Assembly (NCBI GenBank): GCA_033182465.1
Contig: CP137325.1
Coordinates: 1,426,001 to 1,490,000 of the forward strand
DNA: 64,000 nucleotides
Source: Sanghuangporus weigelae
Lineage: Eukaryota > Basidiomycota > Agaricomycetes > Hymenochaetales > Hymenochaetaceae
Direction of reading: 5' to 3'
The position numbers and the translations under genes were made by a program. How positions within the stretch are numbered: position 1 is the stretch's first letter; each line of letters opens with the position of its first letter. Below are positions 11,141 through 22,072 of the stretch, in pieces. Under the pieces are notes generated by a model, which was given only the letters and a program-made list of their open reading frames with translations, was not told the origin of the DNA and made no database searches.

Positions 11141-12637
11141 GAGCGATACGAGGGTGACGGTGATAAACGTACTGTGCGATAGCTTCGGGCAACAAGTTAT
11201 GTTTTCGTAAAGAAATTATTATTGCGATAAATCGACGTGTCTCAAAAACGATAACTGAACGCCAGATCTGTCAATAAACGGATATGAACGGCCAAAATTG
11301 TCCTTTGGTGTTATCGAAAGGTCAAATAGCTGGCGGCAGGTTGCGCGACAGAGCAGTCTGTAGGTATTATGATTAATTGGATGGTGGTGCCTGCTCTGCA
11401 GAACAGACAACTTGCTTGGGTTCATAGACCAAAGATTATTAATTGTTCTAAGTATACATACCAAATCATTACGGTAAGATTAGCTGTGATGTGCTTGTAT
11501 CAGATGGCAATCTCCTGATAGGGCGCCTCTTTCTTGATGGCCAAGACCTCGATGAAAGATTCGAAACGGAGCTTTCAGCATTTAATATTTGTGGGGCCGG
11601 AGCTTCGAAGGCAAAAACATACATCCATTCGATCCGGGATCAGTGTCACAAGTCTCTTTTGTTCATGAATTCATCGAACAGCAGCTCTACATGGAATCCT
11701 GGTACAATCAGCGGACGTAATATCGCTCCCAAAGAAGCACGGTTGCGAAAACGTGCTTTAGTTGCTCCTGAACAGGCGAAGTATACATCAATGCAGCAAG
11801 AAAGCTGGACTGCTTTGCCTTCTAAATGTAAAGATCCAACTCTATGCATCATCTTTTAACCTTAAGCAAGCAACGATGCTGCCGTGAGAGACCCATCTCC
11901 GATCTGAGGGAAATTCGCCATCAGTTTAATTATTTGAATTCGAGTTCGCTTCCCGCCAACACGTATTCCGCTTCGTACGGATCCTGACCTGTGAACCGAG
12001 CGATGTGTTACAGGTCGGTCCCATGGAGCCAAGTCGAACCGTACAATCATTCTACCCTTGCATGGTTGCCCACAAAAGCGCGAGTCATTCTCACCCAAGC
12101 CGCAATGCTGACGTGTGATAATGACTCACAGGAGATGCTGATTCTCGGTACCACCGATCGGCAATCTCCGTACGGTCCAAATATAGGTAGTGTGGCTCAA
12201 GGAGTGTCCTACGTCTCAAGGTCCACGAACGTAGAAAGCAGCTTAAAAGGTGAAACTTCATCGAGAAGCCATATGTTATAAGCATACTCGCATAAATACA
12301 CCTGACTCTAGCAGCTACTGTACAACAGTAAACTGTACCATCCGCAGGTCAACAAACATCAAACGCAACAGAGGAGAAGAGGATCCGGATTTAGGATTTC
12401 AAGAACGCAAAATCGGTGCCGCACAGCGGATGCGGATGAGATGGATCATGATTCGCTAGCGGAGATGACCAATGTCGTACAAACAAGAAAAACAGATGAA
12501 AACGGCTGGAAAAGATGCACTCAATACATGAGAGACCCCCGCTGGGAATATCTAGCAATGCATTCAACAACTTACTGAGAAAACGACGAATCTCAGGAAC
12601 CACAGAGTATCAGCGGAAAATGTTAGAGACCACAACC
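11141..12637. other. intergenic with one unassigned open frame
   Basis: The only notable item is the open frame described separately at 11491-11859. The remaining sequence has scattered short frames without motifs. I see no repeats or transposon ends. Confidence 0.5.
11491..11859 (+). other. Unassigned open frame, possible gene fragment
   Basis: A frame of 122 codons has protein-like composition at its start (LLIGRLFLDGQDLDERFETE, then LSAFNICGAGASKAKTYIHS). Coding-like sequence may extend a few codons upstream of the first ATG. No domain is recognised, no splice partner was found, and an antisense frame covers part of it. It could be a relic exon or chance. Confidence 0.2.
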
Positions 12638-13417
12638 CTAAAAGTGATTGCACATAATGCACGGTGTTCGACACCTCTAGAGCAATCGTTGATTAGGGTC
12701 GGATATAAAATCTCAGCGCCAGAATAACTCACGGGACAACAAGCAGGCCTACTAGTTAGTCTAATGGAAATAGCCAAGATCAATCAAAAATCAAGGACAA
12801 GGCTCCTGAAGCACGTACTCGAAAGGGAAACTTCTGAAGACGAGTGTGGGAGATTGCGGGAGTTCGTGTGATGCAGCGTTTGAATTATAGCGAGTATAGT
12901 GATTGGCCACCGAAGTCGAAGTTGGAAGTGGAGCCGATTTCTCTGGGCGCGGGAGCCATTCTGGAGTTGGCTACAACATAAATAATTTATTTATACCGTA
13001 AAGTGGCCGGAATAAGTAGTGCCGTACTGGAAGGGCAGGCAACGGGATAGGACAAAGGACTTGACTACCTCCAATCGAACCTGTTAGCTGTTGCATGCCG
13101 AAGGAAGAATCGTCTTCAATGCATAGCCCTAACCGGAGAGTAGCAAGCGAATAGAGGAGGTCAGCTCAGGTGAGTCACGGTTCTTGTCGGATCACCTTTA
13201 CAAAGTATCGCCGCCTCTTTCCGTAAGCGGGCTTCGGTTTTCACTGGACCACTGCATTTCAAACCCGCGTTGACACAGTTTCTGCAGGTAATCAGATCAT
13301 CAGTCTGAATGCACTGCAAAGCCGGTCAGTGATATTCTACCCACGCAGCGCGATGGTCGAGCTTACTTTAGTCTTGTGGTCCCGGCAGGCGGTACAAGCC
13401 CTTTTCCTGGTCTGCAT
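12638..13417 (-). CDS. Small Zn2Cys6 zinc cluster protein, copy 2
   Basis: About six exons code roughly 145 residues. Exon 1 (13417-13367) reads MQTRKRACTACRDHKTK; exon 2 (13313-13196) continues CIQTDDLITCRNCVNAGLKC. The cysteine spacing C-x2-C-x6-C-x8-C-x2-C-x6-C equals that of copies 1 and 3. SGPVKTEARLRKEA follows, nearly the same as SGPVKTYARLRKEA of copy 3. Downstream exons give SHELPQSPTLVF, then LTSRPACCP and RCRTPCIMCNHF before the stop at 12638. The exon carrying LTSRPACCP is flanked by a TTAG acceptor and a GTGAGT donor at the same places as in copy 3. Exon 3 (about 60 nt near 13130-13070) is less sure. Expected to bind DNA through the zinc cluster; no activation or dimer domain can be recognised. 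Confidence 0.65.
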
Positions 13418-14898
13418 ACAGTACTCGATGCGAGCAAAGGAGGAACAGTGCAAGAAGCTGGAGAATCTCTATCTAACGAACTATATATATATTCCTTGCA
13501 CACAAAGCGCGCATTGAGGGAGCAGGACGTTTTCCACATTTTTTCTCGGCGAACCAGGATGCAGCACGAAAACACCGTGAAAAAGGATCCTAGGAATGCG
13601 ACAAATAGAAGGTTAAAAACCGGTACCCAGACTCCAATTGTATGGCCGCACGACGTTGGCGTGCAAAATGCGTGGTCGGCCACTAATATACGGATTAGGG
13701 AAGGTATAGTTTATCGATCGAACATTCTAGAAGCCTAAGCTCCGTTTTCCGTAATCTGAAGAGGAGAAAGTCATGATAATAGAATAGAATAGCTCATTAG
13801 TAGATATTATAAAAAACCAGTGCGTAGACAACTTGCATATAGAATGAGCTTGCGCCATAGGAAATCCCAGAACCAAGAGATAACCAGACGAGAAGAATCA
13901 CACAGCGCTCTCAGTTCACGCATCGGGTAACCGATAATGGTGACCCACATTGACGAGATGTACGTGGCACGCATGACTTGGGATTGCACGTCATTAAATT
14001 CTTATGCACCACATCCGCCTCTATCGTCCCTGCTCCTGCAGCCTTTCGGCTTCATTTTCGCCGGCATCGTATCTCTGGCCTCATCGAAGATAGAAAGCCT
14101 GAAGATTGCAAGGGCACGTGGGTCCTCGGGCCTCCTGCCCAACACAACTTTCACGACCTCGAAATTACCTCTTGAGATCGAGCTCGTTGAGTTCATCCCG
14201 GTCCACTGGCGCCGACCAGAGCCAAGACTCTTCATGAGAAGAGGCTGGGCCTGGTACCTAGACCTTTCGCTTCTCCAATTAGACGAGTAAAGAGCAGAAC
14301 ATGCTTTGCGCATTGACCGAGGACTTGCTAGTACGATGTGTTTGTGCAACAGCGTGAACGGGTAAATCTTCGTGATTACGGACTTTGCTGGCCAGAACCT
14401 TAATCTGTAAATTCAGAAGAGGGCGCTCTGAACTCGACATTGTTAGAAGGAATGAACGTAAGCGGTGATGGTGATGGTGGGCGTGATGATGCATTGGGCT
14501 CGCTTAGAATCAGCCCGGTTAGCCTTATCGGCAATTTCCGTTCAGTCCTATCTACTCATTTTATTCGTCGTGACGCCGCAGAAACCAAGAACAAATTGAC
14601 TGACATGAGAATAGATTCATGGACAACAGCACAATGCCGCAGGAGGCGTAGAAATTATCAATGTTCAACGCTAGGAAAGAGAACACAGGAATAGACGTCT
14701 GGCTTTCCGACGGAGTAAGATGTGATGAAATAAAGGAGAGTATCAGAAGCTCGCTAGCGAGGTGGACCGTCAAGGCCCAAGATAAGAGTAGCAAGCAGTA
14801 ACTGGAACAGATATGAACAAAATCTGAACTGCATAAACGTCATATGACTTACTAGATGCACAACGGATTCTGGAAACAGCTAAGGACAGACAGAAGCC
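13418..14898. other. intergenic, no supported gene
   Basis: The open frames at 13376-13738 and 13937-14349 lie on overlapping opposite strands and show no motif. A minus-strand ATG at about 14316 starts MRKACSAL, faintly like the start of the zinc cluster proteins, but the rest of the cluster is not there. I make no gene call. Confidence 0.5.
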
Positions 14899-15683
14899 TC
14901 AGAGGAAGACGAAATTCTCAGGATCCGGGAAAAGCAACAAGTGCGGTCTGCACCTCTGAAGTAAAAAGCAACGTCAGGTCCGAGATCTTCATTACAAATG
15001 CCGACTCACGGGACAGCAGGCAGGCCCATTGATCGGTCTATCAGCCATAAATCAATCAAAGAAGAGAGGAGCGGTTCCCGGGTGCTTACTCGTTCTGGTA
15101 ATTTCCGAAGGCCAGTGTGGGAGACTGGGTAAGGCCATGCGATTCAGTTGTTGAGCCGTAATGAGCATCATCGACAGGGACACTCATAAGAGAATGCGGC
15201 ACCGAGAAGTCCGAGCGAGCAAGCCGTACTGGGGTCGGCTTTCATGTTAAATACTTGAGCACTTCTCTTACTGAGTATTGATAAACGCCATACCTCAAAG
15301 CCAGGCAGAGGGGTGGGGCAGTGTATCTGACTGACACCGACCGGACCTGCCGGCCGTTCTAGGACAATCGAAGCGCCAACTTCTCGGCCCACAGAACCGC
15401 ACGAATGAATTGCGGTATCAAGAAGTCAGCTATGAGTCAACTCAGCCATCGGAACATGATTATCACCTTCAAGAAGCCTCTCCGCCTCTTTCCGTAAACG
15501 AGCATACGTTTTCACGGGACCGCTGCAGATCAAACCCTTATTTGAACAGTTCCCGCAGGAATCTGACTCAGTCGTTTGGTCGCACTTGAGGATTCGTGAG
15601 CCAGACTCCTCGTGCCGCAACAAAATTGATAGCATTACCTTGATCTTGCGATCGCGACAAGCAGCGCAGGCGCGCTTTCGCAT
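14899..15683 (-). CDS. Small Zn2Cys6 zinc cluster protein, copy 3
   Basis: About six exons code roughly 153 residues. Exon 1 (15683-15639) is MRKRACAACRDRKIK. Exon 2 starts CDQTTESDSCGNCSNKGLIC, completing a C-x2-C-x6-C-x8-C-x2-C-x6-C zinc cluster, then SGPVKTYARLRKEAERLL. Later exons contain LPGFE, PTPVRLARSDFSVPHSLMSV, SHGLTQSPTLAFGNYQNE, PINGPACCP and RCRPHLLLF. The order and junctions match copy 2. Intron 1 is 54 nt long, carries no stop, and ends in AAG, so a retained-intron product would stay in frame but push 18 residues into the zinc cluster. The sequence downstream of copies 2 and 3 is also alike, which points to a segmental duplication. Role as a small DNA-binding regulator is inferred. 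Confidence 0.65.
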
Positions 15684-17140
15684 AAGCAGAGCAGGTGCCC
15701 GATGTACTAGAGAGAAGGTATGAAGGAGAACAGGAAATGCGGAAAGACGATGGGAGGCCATCCTCCAGAAGGCATTGTCTTATACACAGACCAGCGCCTT
15801 TGACGTAGAGCATGAAGCGACCGCATTGCAAAAGCGTTGAAGTACACAGAGTCTTGTCTCGGCGAAGTGGAATGAGTTTCAAGACGTTCAATCTCACGTA
15901 GACGGTAAATGGAAAGGAAGAGATGCACCTCCGATCACGAGGGAGGCCACAAGGTGATGGTACGCAGGAAACGTGGTCAACAATCTGACAGAAAAATTTC
16001 TACCACTCGCGGAAACGACATAGGTCATCTATAACCTCACGAGGGAGAGTTTACAGAATACTACAAGATGTATGTCGTCTGATGTACTGTTTGTACAGAG
16101 TATAGATCAATGTAAGCGGACTAAATAGACTTGAGTTATGAAGAACTCACCTTCAGATCAAGCAAAGAATACAAGTATAGATAATATTTATATTGCAATC
16201 ACCTTGATGGTGACGTGGCGTCCTGTAAGGAAGTGAATGGGCCAAAGATTTAAGTGCCGAAGGATCCGTGGAAACACGTAAGTTACGGGAATTACAGCAC
16301 AAATCACGAGCGCGATTTGAAAATATTACGGAACCTGTTCCATTGACAAGAAGCCGTGGCAATCTGGAGAAGTTGGTTCATGCTTCCAACTTCCCAAAAG
16401 CACTGATACCACTCAGCCCGCGCGCGGTGATGGCGGCTTGTCCCGACTCTGAGACAACCCACACTCGGAAATAGGCTATACACAGCAGGACCAAATAAGG
16501 GGGATCTTCCAGGATCCCCTAACCTCGAGAACTCGAAAAAGAGCTATGTTTAGCCGGCTCCCTTGATTGCTAATCGGAGATATCTCAACATCGAAATCCT
16601 CCTTACCTTGAGATGGACCCGGTGAGGCATACCGAGCAGATTCCTGCATAGAACTTCCATAAGATGGTTACACAACTGTTCAATGCGGGCCGTTAAGATT
16701 AATATTATCGCCGTGAGATTAAGAACGCATTGCGAGTCATCGGTGCATCTGACGGAGACCATCCTAGCCAGACAAAACTTATATAAGACATGTGAGAACA
16801 GAGTCTGAGTTCGCCTGATCCTTGAACCGGATCATGCCGTCGACAAGGCGAGCGGGAGGATGGAAAGGACCCCTCAACGTTTCTGAACTCTCCAATAGGA
16901 AGGTCACTGTGCAATTGCATGGAGTTTATGAAGAGGAATGTTTTTTAATCTCCGATGCACTTGAAATATGGCCTCCCCGAGACGTATTACAATTTTGACT
17001 TGACTGGCGATGGCAAAAAGTCAGGCGGGATGATGCGTAAAGAGTTTGACAGATAGCGCACATTTTTAATTCAACTTTGTCGTGTTTCTTCCCGTGATAC
17101 ATCTTAGCTATACCATTCCGTTTTGTTTGAAAAAAAATCC
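15684..17140. other. intergenic, possible decayed relative of the zinc cluster genes
   Basis: No gene could be built. Around 16760-16600 on the minus strand there is a short coding-like piece ending SARYASPGPSQ before a GTAAGG donor, and 16360-16150 has Cys-containing frames. None shows the zinc cluster. The region could hold a decayed gene. Confidence 0.4.
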
Positions 17141-18430
17141 TTATCGATTCGCGAGCTTCAAGAGGTCGCCGAGAACGCCCATCGCTGTTACAGCGGCTCC
17201 CGCACCGGCCCCTTGAACGATCAACGGGTGAGCTCCATAGCGCCTCGTATGGAACATGATAATATTGTCTGATCCTCCCAGTGACGTTGCGAAAGGGTGC
17301 ACGTTTTCATACCTTGTGAAGGGGAAAGTATTCATAAAGAACGATAAGACGCTCCCATAGTAACATAGCCTACTTTTCAAGAGACGCCTTAACGACGCGC
17401 TTCTCAACATCGATCACGCCGACATAGCGGAGAACCTTGTTTTCATTTTGTGCTTCGACCCGCACCGCCTCAAACTCACCGTCGAAGTCGGGCAAGCGGG
17501 ACATGAACTGATCGCCGGTTTCCAATCCCTCCAACGCGGGAGGAACTAGACTCCTGGTAACTACAGACTTGTAGCCTTGAGGAAGGGCGTCTGCAAGGAC
17601 AGGAATCATTCGGGAGAGAATAGTGAGCTTGCGTGCGACATCTGCACCATTCAGGTCATCACCCGGATGCGGCTCCTAGACATACATAGGAAGAATTCAG
17701 ATGGACATCCTGTCTTTCCGCATAGCGTAGGAAATACATCACTGACAGTATACCCATTATCGCGAGCCGCCTTGACCACAGATGAAAAAGAGGGTCCACC
17801 GGAACTAGGCGTTGAGAAGTTGTTGAAGATATAGCTCATTGTCCCAGAGAAGACGCCCTCGATTTTTGTAACCTGAATTCGACTCAACTTAATTTCTGAA
17901 CGGAGAATGTATAGAATGAACAATACCGTGTCTCCTGTCGCAACCAAGTCCTTTAACGTCGAGATGATCGGTAACCCTGCACCAACAGTAGCCTCGTTTA
18001 AGACTCGCACCCCACCCTGGACACTAGCTCTCAGAATCAAGTCGAAAAGCTCTTGACCAGAAGAGAACGCTTTCTTATTTGGAGTGATCACATTTACGCC
18101 TCCAGCAAGGAAGCTGGGGTACATATGCGCGACAGTCTCCGCAGCCGTGTTATCTACGAGAACAACCTTTCGACCCGCATTCGCAAGAGCATACAGCTCT
18201 CCCGCCAGAGCAGATATGATGGTTGGCCCTCTTGATTGTTGATAGACCTCCCTCCAGTTGGAACGATCGATGGCGAGGCCATCTGCCGCGAAAAGTGTTG
18301 CATCCGATGACGCAAGGGCGACTAATTGGAAGTATCCCTTCGGCAAAGAAAGTAGCTGGTCAACAAACTCAGCGCCGACGAGACCCACGCCCACGACGGC
18401 GATGAGGACAGGACTCGTCTGATCTGACAT
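17141..18430 (-). CDS. HOM6: Homoserine dehydrogenase
   Basis: Four exons (18430-17927, 17872-17747, 17675-17374, 17312-17141) sum to 1104 nt, coding 367 residues, close to the yeast enzyme. The N-terminal Rossmann motif is [20 protein letters not shown] (GxGxxG). [12 protein letters not shown] and [14 protein letters not shown] follow, with the catalytic-region Lys in NKKAF. The substrate-binding signature reads [20 protein letters not shown], then [17 protein letters not shown] and [20 protein letters not shown]. The end is [20 protein letters not shown]. It reduces aspartate semialdehyde to homoserine with NAD(P)H, the branch point to threonine, methionine and isoleucine. Start chosen at [12 protein letters not shown]. 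The symbol follows yeast. Divergent from the secreted-protein gene, 186 bases apart. Confidence 0.94.
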
Positions 18431-18616
18431 GATGGAGTCAGATCAAAAACTTCAGGTCACGTGGAGAATCTTCCTATAGTTTTCGGCAAGCCCCGACTCT
18501 ATATGGTGTTGGAATCTCTACTCTACTACAGTACTCGTCGCTTTGATACCTTCACCACCTCTACCATATCGACAACCGATAATCTAATCTAAGCAAAACG
18601 TCTGTCTGTCAGAATA

Positions 18617-19455
18617 ATGTACTCTAAGATCATTCTTTTAATCTGTTGTCTCGCTGGCTTCTTTCGTCTCGTATCTGCTTGCGAAGGAGAGTGCATCATC
18701 GAGATCACGAAGGCTTTTCTGGGCAATTATTCTGTGCCGATACACACTGCCTTCAGGGAGATGGTACGCCGTATTTTATTATGTATACCTGAACTCATGT
18801 GCGTCCACAATCTCTTCTGCAGAGCCAGGAAATCTCCACAGATCTTCTGCCACCGTCTCAAAGACCCATCGACCCTATGACGTTCATTCAACCTATCCTC
18901 ACGGCATATTCCAAAATATCCTATGACACGCTTGAGGATGCTATCTTTCCCTCGTACTTCCATGGCAAGTGCCAGCGCTTCTCAAAGGATGGACAAGATC
19001 CGCCCGGGTGCCCGAACCCTGACTGTCCAGTTGTTTGTGGCACGCCCGGAAGTATGGTTCATTTCTACTCCACGCTTCGCTACATCGTATTCAATAGCAC
19101 GTCGGCAATGCTGGAAAAGCTCGCCACTCCAGGGAATGATGCTTACGATCAAGTCAACACACTGGTCCAGAGAGCTCAGGGAGTTCACAAGAGGGACTTG
19201 GTGGCAACTCATGGCATGGGCCATTCGCTCGGTCATCGCAACCATAGCAAGCGCGTACTCTCGCGAATTCTCCGCTCAAATCTTGAGAAGCCTGGACTCC
19301 AATCTCGTTCTACATCTAATCTCGCCTCTATCATGTCCCAGTTCAGCAATCGCTTCATTAGAGCGTGCGGAGGCAACGCCCGCGACAGTGAAGATGCTCT
19401 TCCAAAGTGTAGCTGGGAACAAGATATGAAGAAGTTTATTCTTTCGTTTCCTTGA
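18617..19455 (+). CDS. Conserved secreted protein, function unknown
   Basis: The start MYSKIILLICCLAGFFRLVS, followed by AC, is a clear signal peptide. Exon 1 (18617-18763) ends at a GTACGC donor; exon 2 begins at 18823 after TTCTGCAG. The mature part has paired cysteines (CEGECIIEI; GKCQRFSKDGQDPPGCPNPD then CPVVCGTPGS), the stretch STLRYIVFNS with an N-glycosylation site, and the tail CGGNARDSEDALPKCSWEQD. A second intron between about 19165 and 19300 is possible, since that stretch is less protein-like. With one intron the protein has 259 residues. It looks like the cysteine-rich secreted proteins common in agaricomycetes, but I cannot name a family. Confidence 0.7.
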
Positions 19456-19791
19456 TTTTTGGTGCTTCTATCTCTGCTTGTCTGGCGAGACGCCTGCTTG
19501 TCCTGTTTCGGGGTCTGTTGGATCGTCCTTTGACTCCTGAATGCATGTACTCTAGTTAATCCAACCGACTATACAAACATGAAATCTGAGTCATCTGCGA
19601 TCTGCACGTGACTGACGCGTGACATAACGTGTCGATTGTCGTCGAGGAGTCAGCCTCAACAATCGCCCAATCGACGGCGTGAGGGCAGGACTAGAAGAGA
19701 CATGATTTAGAAGAGGGCTGACGTTTTCAGTCAAAAGAATAATATATGGTCTAGCGATCGTCTCATACCTTCATCTGACCCTCCTCACATC
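19456..19791. other. intergenic
   Basis: This stretch should hold the end of the secreted-protein transcript and the promoter of the FAD oxidoreductase gene. ATATATGG at 19743 is the only TATA-like sequence, 50 bases before the start. No gene is seen. Confidence 0.5.
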
Positions 19792-21788
19792 ATGAAGAGT
19801 CATCAGCATGGAGGCCCTATCAAGGTCGCAATCGTCGGTGCAGTGAGTGTTTCAAACTTGATGAATGCCTGGAAGCTGATTTCAAATTCAAGGGCTCGGC
19901 CGGTATGGCCGCTGCATTCGCGCTGACGAATCATCCGGACAAGTTCCAGGTCACGGTCTTCGACAAACAAGACGTCTGTGGTGGGATGGCTACCTCGATA
20001 CCGTGAGAACTGTATTTTCAAGAGATATCTTCCCAAGACTTGACCTTACATTATAGGATCGATGCCGATAAGTTCGGTGCGAGCTACATTAATGACGGAG
20101 TAAGGTTTCCATGAAGTTTATTTTATTAACGGCAGCGATCTTACCGGCAATCTTTCTTGATTCATTCTAGGTTCAGGGAGGATCGCCTCAATTCTACAAT
20201 ACATTCAAGTTTCTCGAGAAGCTCGGATTCAGATCGACGGAGGTCGGGATGCAGATCTCGTTCGGAAAGGGGGAGGAGAAATTCTGGACGAACGTGTTCC
20301 CGTCGGAGCTCGTTGCAAAGCATGCTGACAATATCAAGAAATTCGGGCGCGTGCTGAAAGTCATCAAGCGTCTCGAGCCGTTGTTCGCAGTTATGAGCGT
20401 TCAGGCGATGCTCAAATTGTTCAGATTTCCGCGAGACTTCGGAGATCGGCTGATCTATCCATTGATTGCTCTTTTTATGGTCCGTCATCTCGGTGATTAT
20501 CTTATCTCTTATTCGTAACTGACCATGTCATTCTGTGACAGGGAACTGGGAACCAGACGCCGCACGTTTCATCCGCGATTCTTGAGCGCCTCTTCCTTGA
20601 TCCAAGCATGAGTTTATTTGAATATTCATCAGATTCTCTACTCGCTGATGTACCTACTATGCTGGCATTTCCGAACCTTCATGACGTATATGAAGCCTGG
20701 AAGAAACACCTCGAAGAGCGTGGCGCGCGGGTTCGCTTGTGTACGGAAGTCTTACAAGTCCTCGGGCGTAACAGTGATAACGTCATCCTGCGATTCAAAC
20801 CCGCGAACGACCAGGATGAGGAGAATAGCGACGTTGAGTATTTTGATGAACTAATATTCGCAGCCGATGCGGATAGTTGCCTGAAGATGCTTGGAGATCA
20901 AGCGTCGTGGATGGAGAAGAAGGTGCTCGGAAACGTGAAGTACTTCTACGACATCAGCATTACTCACTGTGATCGAGAGTACATGGAAAAGGTGTGTCGT
21001 GATTTTTGAGCGTGTTTGCCTCCGCTGACAGGCGCTACTCGACAGTATTACGAACTCAATTATAGAGAAGCTCTCGTCGCTAAGTCGTGGAAGGAGGAAG
21101 GGACGACGCAGGAGGCAATGTCGTTCGCTGAGAAGAACTTCCGGCCTCTGTACTTCATCCACATGTATGACAAGGACCCGAAGAAGATCGAGATGAGCTT
21201 TGATCTAACGCATTACCAGCCTCAGTTCAAGGTCCGTCATCCGCTAGCATTTGCTATCTAGTTTGATACTATTCAACTCGTCGATTTCGTCTCGTAGGGC
21301 ATACCGCCTAACGGGCAGCATCCAGCGAATGACGGGCCGAAATCTCCACCGTCTCCGCCCAACCCTTCAGAGCATCCGCATATTTATCAGACAATATTTC
21401 TCAACAAGGTCATGCAAAACGAGTGGACGCGCAACGAGATCGATCCGAACGTAATTATCAAGGAGAAGTGGTGGAAACAGCAAGGGCACAATTGGACGCA
21501 TTATCTTGGAACGGTACCGTGGCTATGGGCAATCAATGGGAAGCGCCACACGCATTACGCGGGTGGTTGGGGATTGGTGAACAGTAAGTCGCCCGTGTGA
21601 AGTTTGGTACAGAAACAAGTGCTGATTCTCGATTGATATCGCGTTGAAAGTGCACGAAGGTGCGGACTCTTCTCGATGCATGCTCTACGGCATGATAGTC
21701 TAATTTATCTTCAGTTGGCCTGACGTCAGGATTTGCTGCTGCATATCAGCTCGGCGCAGACTACCCGTTTAACGACGACGACGGGTAA
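19792..21788 (+). CDS. FAD-dependent oxidoreductase (amine oxidase / NAD(P)-binding Rossmann type)
   Basis: A gene of about nine exons. Exon 1 (19792-19842) reads MKSHQHGGPIKVAIVGA and joins GSAGMAAAFALTNHPDKFQV, giving a GxGxxA/G FAD-binding motif, then VFDKQDVCGGMATSIP. Next come DADKFGASYINDGVQGGSPQ, YNTFKFLEKLGF, and a long exon with HVSSAILERLFLDPSMSLFE and FPNLHDVYEAWKKHL. FDELIFAADADSCLKMLGD is the place where this class contacts FAD again. The C-terminal exons read HIYQTIFLNKVMQNEWTRNE, HYLGTVPWLWAINGKRHTHY, AGGWGLVN and GLTSGFAAAYQLGADYPF. The family resembles the flavin amine oxidases found widely in basidiomycetes. Substrate is unknown. Pieces of its last exons recur at 56.9 and 61.2 kb inside the hydrophobin array, so its 3' half has been copied. 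Confidence 0.85.
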
Positions 21789-22072
21789 GCAGATTTTCAT
21801 CTCGACGAGAACAGTTCTTTGATCATTCCAAAAATCAAGTGCTCGACGTCTCTTCACCCTTGTTCTTGGAGTGATGCATCTGTCAAGGATGCGGAAGAAG
21901 GATAGGAAAGGGAAGATGGCATAACAAATGGGACGACAGAATTGGAGGAGACTTTTCTCGTCTTCTTGTGCACGTGCGCTCACGTAAGACATTGTGTGTG
22001 GTCGCGTCTTTGTACTGTTGTGTTCGACTCTTCCTGGCTTAAATCCTAGGACCAAGCAATCGCATACACGAG

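Noticed and set aside
14002-14349. Frame starting MRKACSAL, like the zinc cluster start
   Set aside because: The second cysteine and the remaining cluster are missing and an antisense frame of equal length covers it.
16153-16762. Possible fourth Zn2Cys6 gene
   Set aside because: Some coding-like text and donors exist but no cysteine cluster could be found in any frame.
18435-18440. TGACTC word (Gcn4-like) before the homoserine dehydrogenase start
   Set aside because: It lies within ten bases of the ATG, inside the untranslated leader, and lacks the full palindrome.
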